The position numbers and the translations under genes are program-made. The notes under the pieces were generated by a model. It saw only the letters and a list, made by a program, of their open reading frames with translations. It was not told the DNA's origin and ran no database searches. 26,597 nucleotides of DNA from Ophiothrix spiculata (lineage: Eukaryota > Echinodermata > Ophiuroidea > Amphilepidida > Ophiotrichidae): the NCBI GenBank assembly GCA_000969725.1, contig JXSR01S045503.1. The stretch is one strand, 5' to 3'. Shown here in pieces: positions 23,901 through 26,597 of the stretch (its first letter is position 1; each line of letters opens with the position of its first letter).

Positions 23901-26597
23901 AATCTATGGCGTATTTGGACTTAAGCAATTTTCTTAACATTGCAGACTGTGATATTTGTTGTTTGGTCGAGTTAGGGTTAAAGGAGCTTGGTCCAATTTT
24001 TCAAAATTTAGTTTCAATGTCATATGAAAGATGTCAACTCAAGAGGTCGTTTACGTTTCAAATTTCACATGAATCGGTAAACCATTTTGATTGCATGTGC
24101 TATTTTGTATTAGAGAGCTGCCTATATGTTACTGTGTAAAATTATTTATGGTTACCATAATTAGACACATTAGACAAATATATATCTCCAACACGGAACA
24201 TAACTCAGCCGTGAAATTTCACAAGGGTCATGAGAAAAATATGAGCAACATTTTGGTACCAAAATTTAAAAAAGTTTTTAAAAAGTGGAGACAATCGGAC
24301 CAGGATCCATTAAGCAGCTCTGCTCGCTCAAGTAGTAAATGAATCATTGATTTTTAGCCGAGGATCAAATCCAAGATACAACTGTTTGAAATATGACATT
24401 TATACATAATTACTTACTGTAAACGTCAATATTTTCGCGCTCAGTAATTTTCGCGCAAGTCTAATTTTGAGCTATTTTGAATCATTTTGTGCGCTTTTAT
24501 TTTCGCGCTTGTGATTTTTTAAACGTGCGGTGATAAATAAATACCACTGTTCGCGCTACATTTATTTTCGCCTACGTGCGAAAAGCGCGAAAATTAATGT
24601 AGCGCAAAATTAACCACTCATACAGTAACTGATTAGAAGTTGAATTTAAGACAAGCCTCTTTATTTTACTTAAGGCAAAATAAAAATTTATTGGACGATG
24701 TAAACAAAAATATCTGATAGAGGTTACAATTACAAATAATAGGGCCCTGCATTCAACTTGAGTTACTGCTTTTTTCACTCGCTCTCACAAACGACCTCCT
24801 ATTTTTACCAATTGTCACCCAATGTCCCACCTTGGTACATCTCCCACACTGTACTGTGTCTGATACCACCGTTCCATGCACATCATCTTGATTTTAAGGA
24901 GTAGCATGCATGGAAATCTTTATACACAATTAAAATCTCCACCAATAATAATTGCTGCGCTACTTACTGACTATTCTTTCCATCCACTGCCTAGGTACAT
25001 CTTCCACACTGTACTGTGTCTGATACCACGGTTCCATGCAGGTCGTTTTGCCCTCGTACCGCTTTGATAGTAACATGAAGTTAGCTGTCTCGGCTTTGAG
25101 TTGGTTGGTACAGTCCGCTATCAGCTGTTTCAAAGGGAAATCAAATTATAGGATATAACTAAGGATGCATACAAATATTCCTTATATAAAGCCGTGTCAA
25201 TTGAGTATCACTGGCCATTTTGTCTAACCAGGTTCTAACTGTTAAATAAGCTTTCAGAGCCCCTCTATTGTTCACAGATGCCCAGTGTAAACATGGCCAC
25301 TTGAAATGTCACATAAAAAACCTCTTAAATATCACATAAAATTCTCGAATTCTAAGCAATTCAGGTAAAAATCAGTTAGAGACTAGACTAATGATAAATC
25401 GACTTTTGTGAACACTAAAATGTACTATTTTTATCATAAAATGAAACCATAAGTTTGAAATTGGCCGTGAAAATAACCATATTTTAAGCTTATCCATCAC
25501 ATGTACAGAGTCACTGGCTGTCAGCATTATCCTGTGTGAATTTGGCTGGGCGGAGAATTTGTATGATTTTACACATACCTTTACACAGTTACACGAACGA
25601 ATAAAACGCCGTGTAAACGGTTTTGTTATTAACCGTGAATTCCCAACATTAGTTTGTAATGACATGGAGGGGTGTTGAGGCCGTAAAATAGTATCCTTTG
25701 GATGGAACAGCATGTTTTCTGACACTAACTAAATAATCAGCTCCCCAACACACCCTTGGGAAGCTTAAATAAACACTGCCATCTGAACCTGGACGGTTTA
25801 TATTACCTTTTCATCGTATTCAAATTCCAGCAGACGCCCACTGAGGTAGTGTTCTAGTGGAAATAACTGCATGTTTTCTTCTACATGATAAGCTCCCCGA
25901 TATTGCACCTGGGTAACTAAAACAAAACAGCCCTTCCTCCCGATCTCACCAATCTTACCTTTTCATCGTACTCAAATTCCAGCAGATGCCCATTGAGGTA
26001 GTGTTCTGGGGGAAATAACTGCATGTTTTCTGCTACTGTGACTACATGATCTTGTGGTGGTAACTGCAAAGATAAAAGACAAAATGCTTTAATACAAAAT
26101 GATCTTTCAAGGTTCATAAAAGTATTTTACTATTTTATTTTTGTGTCTTCCGACAAAAAAGGGGCAGATACATTCTTCTTCTTTGGTAAGATCGTGCCAA
26201 TAGGCAAAACTGTGCTCTTTATAAGAATTCAGGAATCAATCACTATCCATCTCTTGAAAAGCACTATTTAAGGTCATGTGATGTGGGTTTATAAATAGGT
26301 CATGTGATGTTGTTTTTGTCAAATGATTATTGAAGGTTGTTATTTGACTTTTGCAGTGAACAACGTAACTCTTTCTTGGAATTTTAAAATCAATGTCGTC
26401 TATCGTCTTGATTTCTTCAAATATCCTCAGTTGAGGTCCCGAGTTTTTTACCTCTTCTTGGAATCTGAAATCAATGTCGTCTATCGTCTTGATTTCTTCA
26501 AATATCCTCTGTTGAGGACGGAGTTTCTTACCTCTTCTTGGAATCTGAAATCAATGTCGTCTATCGTCTTGATTTCTTCAAATATCCTCTGTTGAGG
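8805..26597 (-). CDS. NRDC: Nardilysin (M16 family), C-terminal 612 residues, 14 exons, 5' end outside window
   Basis: Nardilysin is a metallopeptidase of the insulin-degrading enzyme family that cleaves at dibasic sites. The joined exons translate in frame for 612 residues, close to the length expected from the middle domain to the C-terminus of the roughly 1150-residue vertebrate protein. Residues 1-230 match the M16 middle domain (ENMQLFP, WYQTQYSVEDV, LWYKRDNKF, AQLEYTL). Residues 230-551 match the third and fourth M16 folds (GLVQGNFTSD, EEPCFDVLRTKEQLGY, TCRNSFGVIGFSVTV, HLGEEVDRNW). R415 and Y422 correspond to the conserved Arg and Tyr of the substrate-binding segment of the C-terminal half in insulin-degrading enzyme. 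LVQGN and HLGEEVDRNW favour nardilysin over insulin-degrading enzyme. The HXXEH zinc site and the acidic insertion lie upstream and are not visible. The exon list is in the summary; exons are numbered below from the C-terminus (A) to the 5'-most (N). Identification is very likely; the choice of 5'-most exon copy is uncertain. Confidence 0.95.
9477..10119. mobile_element. 643-bp foldback element with TTAA target sites (piggyBac-like MITE)
   Basis: Nearly the whole element is one long imperfect palindrome with arms of about 310 bp and a short loop near 9800. Ends read GGGGTGAAAGCACCTTAC and, inverted, GGGGGGAAAGCACCTTAC. TTAA flanks at 9473-9476 and 10120-10123, the piggyBac target. It sits in the last intron of nardilysin. 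Confidence 0.9.
10171..10352 (-). repeat. Array of five splice donors after exon B (31-bp repeats plus exon-end copy)
   Basis: On the minus strand the intron repeats a unit of about 31 bp (TGAATCCACAGAGGTAAGC and following) three times plus diverged edges. Then comes a copy of the last ~38 nt of exon B at 10191-10228 with its own CTCAG/GTAAGC. Five GTAAGC sites result, with GT near 10352, 10319, 10288, 10257 and 10191. Each has AG before GT, so all look competent. Confidence 0.88.
10353..10448 (-). CDS. NRDC: Nardilysin exon B
   Basis: The exon has 96 nt and codes residues 520-551, from VDALRSLSFAEV to RHFRKLSAQ, phase 0 at both ends. It aligns with EIEALKSFSKSDLVNWF and the following LSVHVVG of vertebrate nardilysin. 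Acceptor: TTCCTAG before 10448. Donor: CTCAG/GTAAGC at 10352-10351. The donor end is copied repeatedly just downstream (see 10171-10352). Confidence 0.92.
11079..11388 (-). mobile_element. Dispersed TIR element, copy 1 (AGGAGCTTGGTCC family)
   Basis: On the minus strand it starts TTAAAGGAGCTTGGTCCGAT and shares TTTCAAATTTCA-GTGAATCGG, GCCTATATGTTACTGTA and GTGAAATTTCAC blocks with the copy at 23978-24313. The far end (CCATTAGG) is degenerate. It lies in the intron between exons C and B. Confidence 0.65.
11494..11600 (-). mobile_element. Possible LINE 3' end (minus strand)
   Basis: On the minus strand TAATTTGGCCTACGGGCCCA leads into AATTTAATAAATACAAATAC, resembling LINE 3' tails that end in a short AAATAC repeat. 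No protein segment is readable. A 37-bp direct repeat (CTGGATTGCATGACATTATT block) follows at 11697-11733 and 11815-11851. Confidence 0.4.
12147..13320 (-). mobile_element. LINE (CR1/L2-like) C-terminal ORF fragment and 3' tail, split by an insertion
   Basis: On the minus strand, 13318-13110 reads LKHLQVLQNRCACLIF, an in-frame TGA, then LHWLPIPERIQFKVLCLSFK. After the insertion at 12402-13103, 12401-12210 continues YALRSDSTITFSVPRSKK and VAGPCLWNELPLSIR, then stops. These are the conserved C-terminal motifs of CR1/L2-type LINE proteins. The 3' tail AAGCGCTTTGCA ... GCGCTATATAAATATC ends in an ATT microsatellite (12147-12166). The copy is dead. Confidence 0.85.
12402..13103. mobile_element. 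702-bp insertion in the LINE, with CATACG duplication and three internal repeats
   Basis: CATACG occurs at 12396-12401 and 13104-13109, exactly where the LINE frame breaks and resumes. The ends GTCATCCTTTTT and, inverted, GTCATATTTTTT are similar. The inside holds three degenerate units of about 200 bp, each with CATATCTTTTCA-like, GGTATCATTTTAAAGA-like and GGTGTGGATGA segments. No coding capacity. Confidence 0.78.
13390..13600 (-). CDS. NRDC: Nardilysin exon C
   Basis: The exon has 211 nt. It completes a split Ser codon, then codes residues 450-519 (AAHVDQRIDAFLESF to YVFDRLLRE). It contains HLGEEVDRNW, a segment typical of nardilysin and different from the equivalent in insulin-degrading enzyme. 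Acceptor: TTCACAG. Donor: GAGAG/GTAAGG. A LINE fragment starts about 70 bp downstream of the donor. Confidence 0.95.
14122..14205 (-). CDS. NRDC: Nardilysin exon D
   Basis: This 84-nt exon completes the Gly codon of LGY and then codes residues 422-448, YSVHATCRNSFGVIGFSVTV onward to SKF. It aligns with GYHVYPTCRNTSGILGFSVTV of vertebrate nardilysin. The donor is CAG/GTAATA, weaker than most here. The acceptor is TTATAG. A longer open frame overlaps this exon in another reading frame but has no family match. Confidence 0.93.
14396..14761. repeat. Intronic tandem duplication, 193-bp period
   Basis: 14396-14588 and 14589-14761 are diverged copies sharing AACTTCTTAACATAGATTTG and TATACTTGCACATACTTCC blocks. 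The second copy ends 4-5 bp from the exon E donor at 14765. The exon itself is not included. Confidence 0.85.
14766..14818 (-). CDS. NRDC: Nardilysin exon E (53-nt exon with the LRTKEQLG motif)
   Basis: This very short exon codes residues 404-420 (MMMEEPCFDVLRTKEQL) plus two bases of Gly421. The segment E-x-C-F-x-x-L-R-T-K-E-Q-L-G-Y is among the most conserved in the C-terminal half of M16 enzymes. Acceptor: CATCAG. Donor: CTAGG/GTAAGT. It was found by searching between exons F and D for the missing motif; phases fit exactly on both sides. Confidence 0.93.
15161..15294. repeat. Intronic tandem duplication, 67-bp period
   Basis: Two copies share CAGTTTCTAACACATATTTT and ATCACAGG-AAAACTGGAAAA. 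The intron between exons F and E otherwise holds AT-rich sequence and a short CA run at 15658-15672. Confidence 0.85.
16089..16372. mobile_element. Possible TIR element (GGTTTCAGAC ends)
   Basis: GGTTTCAGACTTGTCTGTCG at the left and, inverted from the right, GGTTTCAGACTAGCTATCG form imperfect ends. The interior has repeated GTCGT and CAAC motifs. It lies just downstream of the exon F donor. Confidence 0.45.
16411..16629 (-). CDS. NRDC: Nardilysin exon F
   Basis: This 219-nt, phase 0/0 exon codes residues 331-403. It begins EALRFEEYLRSELG, passes RVVELPIGYHVCKVKGFN and TVVTNYYQAGPG, and ends LSIIDVLV. It aligns with VVELPSGHHLCKVKALN and VTVYYQSGTRS of vertebrate nardilysin. Acceptor: AATTACAG. 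Donor: CTGGTG/GTATGT. Confidence 0.95.
17092..17156. mobile_element. Small hairpin element copy
   Basis: ATGTAAACAAAAATAAAAGG at one end and AAGATTTTTATTT at the other flank GGGCCCAGCA, the same arrangement as the family members at 344-479 and 3256-3352. Confidence 0.4.
17513..17606 (-). repeat. 94-bp tandem duplicate of the exon G donor end
   Basis: The segment 17513-17606 repeats 17607-17700 with roughly 6-8 mismatches. It includes the last ~75 nt of exon G, the donor TCAGAT/GTAAGT and the start of the intron. The second donor lies at 17529-17528. Using it instead of the first would add 94 nt, which is not a multiple of three, and shift the frame of exon F. Confidence 0.9.
17624..17783 (-). 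CDS. NRDC: Nardilysin exon G
   Basis: This 160-nt exon completes Asn277 and then codes residues 278-330 (DVRLGILQQYKWIPVEK to EGLVQGNFTSD). It aligns with AKDVRLLILEYARWS and FVEGLVQGNVTS of vertebrate nardilysin. Acceptor: TTTTGCAG. Donor: TCAGAT/GTAAGT. Its last ~75 nt and donor are repeated 94 bp downstream. Confidence 0.95.
18187..18608 (+). mobile_element. Miniature LTR-type retroelement remnant (TRIM-like)
   Basis: Two direct repeats of about 88 bp, 18187-18275 and 18520-18608, share GTTCAGTGTATAGACCTGA and GTGAGCTCG blocks. Just before the second repeat is a purine tract (GAGGGAGGGAG), and after the first is TTACAATTTGGTGGCAGCTG, which resembles the primer-binding region of Gypsy-type elements. 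A 99-codon frame spans it but has no recognised domain. Confidence 0.45.
19045..19172 (-). CDS. NRDC: Nardilysin exon H
   Basis: This 128-nt exon codes residues 235-276 (LLFETIVDYLVNFSV to HIIKPNKLN) plus two bases of codon 277. It aligns with LLFQLIIDYLAEF and FNILIKPETLAKDV of vertebrate nardilysin. Acceptor: TTTTCTAG. Donor: CAACAA/GTAAGA. Confidence 0.93.
19326..19881. mobile_element. TIR element (AGGCTAAAAAAAG ends)
   Basis: The left AGGCTAAAAAAAGAAAC with GTTTGTTTCTGGTAAC is matched in inverse by GTTACCAGAAACAATTTTTT and GGCCT at the right. Ends resemble those of the 7257-7663 family, but the GCCCTCC motif is absent. It lies in the intron between exons I and H. The short open frame inside shows no similarity I know. 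Confidence 0.55.
20622..20824 (-). CDS. NRDC: Nardilysin exon I
   Basis: This 203-nt exon completes Gly167 and then codes residues 168-234 (YIIFQLITPLVNKSAKN to QGFNDKLP). It aligns with YIRFHLISPLIQKSAANVV, YEADVAQLEYKL and KGFNHKLP of vertebrate nardilysin. Acceptor: TTTTCAG. Donor: CTTCCG/GTAAGT. Confidence 0.96.
21201..21323. repeat. 41-bp tandem repeat, three copies
   Basis: The unit is ATACGCGxAGTCTTTTGTTA followed by TAAACAGCTGATCAAGG. The copies are nearly identical, indicating recent origin. It lies in the intron between exons J and I. Confidence 0.9.
22081..22449 (+). other. Unrecognised open frame of 122 codons in the exon J-I intron
   Basis: The frame is Lys/Leu/Asn-rich, with no domain or signal I recognise. 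It is on the strand opposite to nardilysin. It could be a transposon or retrocopy remnant, or chance in AT-rich DNA. Confidence 0.15.
22911..23030 (-). CDS. NRDC: Nardilysin exon J
   Basis: This 120-nt exon completes Ala127 and codes residues 128-166 (KEFKLKCPDIEDTDYPVCIL to KLWYKRDNKFAAPR) plus one base. It aligns with PETEYPVKIV and CLWYKKDNKFKIPKA of vertebrate nardilysin. Donor: TAGAG/GTAAGT. The acceptor CTTCCGCAG lies in a tandem array of similar sequences (23031-23272). Confidence 0.94.
23031..23272 (-). repeat. Tandem array of exon J acceptor-like units
   Basis: On the minus strand, a unit resembling TTAATCTCTTCxxCAG/CCAAAGAATT is repeated six to seven times with spacing of about 35-60 bp. 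The copy nearest the exon is the true acceptor of exon J. Good CAG acceptors survive in copies near 23097, 23142 and 23178. Splicing exon K to any of these three meets an early in-frame stop by my reading, so they would act as decoys. Confidence 0.8.
23282..23356. mobile_element. Small hairpin element next to the exon K donor
   Basis: GTTAACAAAAATACAGAGTG pairs with CATTCTGTATTTTTGTTCAG across GTAGCCCTGC. It ends about 16 bp from the exon K donor at 23372. Confidence 0.65.
23373..23423 (-). CDS. NRDC: Nardilysin exon K (51 nt)
   Basis: This short exon completes Asn110 and codes LELNSDLHLPAPNKFI plus one base. It aligns with FELNPDLHLPAENKYI of vertebrate nardilysin. Acceptor: TTTTTCAG. Donor: TTATTG/GTAAGT. 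A small hairpin element ends about 16 bp downstream of the donor. Confidence 0.93.
23776..23865 (-). other. tRNA-like sequence (SINE head or tRNA relic)
   Basis: On the minus strand GGTCCCGGGTTCAAATCC carries a B-box-like GGTTCAAATCC (23804-23814) with a nearly paired T-arm. The upstream CTCAGAGGCTTGACA partly resembles a D-arm/A-box, but the D-arm is shortened and no intact acceptor stem forms. Not a functional tRNA by eye. Confidence 0.5.
23978..24313 (+). mobile_element. Dispersed TIR element, copy 2 (AGGAGCTTGGTCC family), TTAA sites
   Basis: The ends read TTAAAGGAGCTTGGTCC and, inverted from the right, TTAATGGATCCTGGTCC, with TTAA at 23978-23981 and 24310-24313. It shares long blocks with 11079-11388 in opposite orientation. 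Confidence 0.65.
24413..24632. repeat. TTTTCGCGC-rich inverted repeat
   Basis: Several AATTTTCGCGC copies at the left face GCGCGAAAATT copies at the right, with TTACTGTAA and TACAGTAACT at the outer ends. A similar TTTCGCG-rich patch occurs at 16755-16895. Probably another miniature element. Confidence 0.4.
24697..24755. mobile_element. Small hairpin element copy, partial
   Basis: TGTAAACAAAAATATCTGAT followed by TACAAATAATAGGGCCCTGC matches the left half of the family at 344-479 and 23282-23356. The right arm is mostly missing. Confidence 0.4.
24830..24880 (-). pseudogene. Relic copy of the interior of exon L
   Basis: These 51 bp match 24990-25040 of exon L at an offset of 160 bp with about three mismatches. 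The reading frame persists (CMERWYQTQYSVGDVPR) but runs into TGA soon after. No donor or acceptor is preserved, so it looks like a dead exon fragment in the intron just downstream of exon L. Confidence 0.85.
24968..25124 (-). CDS. NRDC: Nardilysin exon L
   Basis: This 157-nt exon, starting in phase 0, codes residues 58-109 (LIADCTNQLKAETANFMLLS, then KRYEGKTTCMEPWYQTQYSV, to WMERIV) plus one base. It aligns with ALNQLVPQKANLVLLS and KWFGTQYSIEDI of vertebrate nardilysin. Acceptor: GAAACAG. Donor: GTCA/GTAAGT. Confidence 0.94.
25807..25908 (-). CDS. NRDC: Second copy of nardilysin exon M (candidate mutually exclusive exon)
   Basis: This is a 102-nt open segment, phase 0/0, reading VQYRGAYHVEENMQLFPLEH and ending LLEFEYDEK. 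Its last 72 nt match exon M at about 67/72 positions; the five differences give three amino-acid changes (P to L, N to S, H to R). Alignment also suggests a 9-nt in-frame deletion between GTAG repeats. The first ~25 nt are unrelated to exon M but lie behind a T-rich tract ending CCCAG, a plausible acceptor. The donor is AAAAG/GTAATA. The 50-nt gap to exon M is short for an intron, which could prevent inclusion of both. It could instead be a recent duplicate that is not spliced. Confidence 0.6.
25959..26063 (-). CDS. NRDC: Nardilysin exon M (upstream member of a duplicated exon pair)
   Basis: This 105-nt, phase 0/0 exon codes residues 23-57 (LPPQDHVVTVAENMQLFPPE to LLEFEYDEK). It aligns without gaps to TDPVEYVENMCENMQ and the following LFEYKPE of vertebrate nardilysin, so I take it as the primary copy. 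Acceptor: TTTGCAG. Donor: AAAAG/GTAAGA. A homologous exon lies only 50 nt downstream at 25807-25908. Confidence 0.9.
26373..26517 (-). repeat. Two further tandem copies of the exon N donor end (80-81 bp period)
   Basis: Copy 2 (26452-26517) is nearly identical to 26532-26597 and remains open, with donor GAG/GTAAAA. Copy 1 (about 26373-26436) has a 1-nt insertion that shifts the frame, and its donor has become GAG/TTACG. The gradient of decay suggests stepwise tandem duplication of an exon end with its splice donor. Confidence 0.85.
26532..26597 (-). CDS. NRDC: Nardilysin exon N (partial at window edge; 5'-most visible copy)
   Basis: The visible 22 codons read PQQRIFEEIKTIDDIDFRF then QEE and end at donor GAG/GTAAGA. 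They align with KRIFEEIRKIEDNEFHYQEQ of vertebrate nardilysin. The same sequence occurs twice more downstream (26373-26517). I chose this copy because it has the best donor and continues to the window edge. The exon start is outside the window, and still more copies could lie there. Confidence 0.8.

Noticed and set aside
1..26597. CRISPR array or bacterial operon
   Set aside because: Tandem repeats here lack unique equal-length spacers, and the spliced gene shows the DNA is animal nuclear sequence.
8805..26597. Insulin-degrading enzyme instead of nardilysin
   Set aside because: GLVQGN and HLGEEVDRNW match nardilysin; insulin-degrading enzyme has different residues at both places as I know the family.

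Overview
This is a stretch of an animal genome: AT-rich, intron-rich and dense in small transposon relics. It carries one recognisable gene, the C-terminal half of nardilysin (NRDC, M16 metalloprotease family), on the minus strand. I assembled 14 coding exons by reading splice sites and aligning the translation to what I know of vertebrate nardilysin and insulin-degrading enzyme. The joined CDS is complement(join(8805..8990, 10353..10448, 13390..13600, 14122..14205, 14766..14818, 16411..16629, 17624..17783, 19045..19172, 20622..20824, 22911..23030, 23373..23423, 24968..25124, 25959..26063, 26532..>26597)). It is 1839 nt, in frame throughout, has GT-AG at every visible junction, and gives 612 residues plus a stop. 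The 5' half of the gene, with the zinc-binding catalytic domain, lies beyond the right edge. Host lineage cannot be fixed from the sequence. Gene structure and repeat style (LINE 3' tails, many TIR miniature elements) suggest a marine invertebrate, possibly an echinoderm or hemichordate (inference).

Layout: 1-8804 is downstream of the stop codon. It holds no gene I can support, only miniature TIR elements (344-479, 764-1020, 1301-1618, 2853-3218, 4331-4716, 6168-6427, 7257-7663, 8047-8175), a LINE 3' end (4717-4908) and degenerate tandem repeats rich in TGACC/GGTCA. From 8805 to 26597 the nardilysin exons alternate with introns of about 340-2900 bp. These introns hold a 643-bp foldback element (9477-10119), a LINE split by a 702-bp insertion (12147-13320), an apparent LTR-type miniature retroelement (18187-18608) and other repeats.

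The most unusual feature is that six of the 14 exons have local, diverged tandem copies of themselves or of one splice junction in the adjacent intron. They are: exon at 10353 (five near-identical GTAAGC donors), exon at 17624 (94-bp donor-end duplication), exon at 22911 (six to seven copies of the acceptor region), exon at 24968 (51-bp internal relic), exon at 25959 (a complete, open, phase-matched second exon 50 nt downstream) and exon at 26532 (three 80-bp units). The paired exons at 25807-25908 and 25959-26063 look like candidate mutually exclusive exons of nardilysin.
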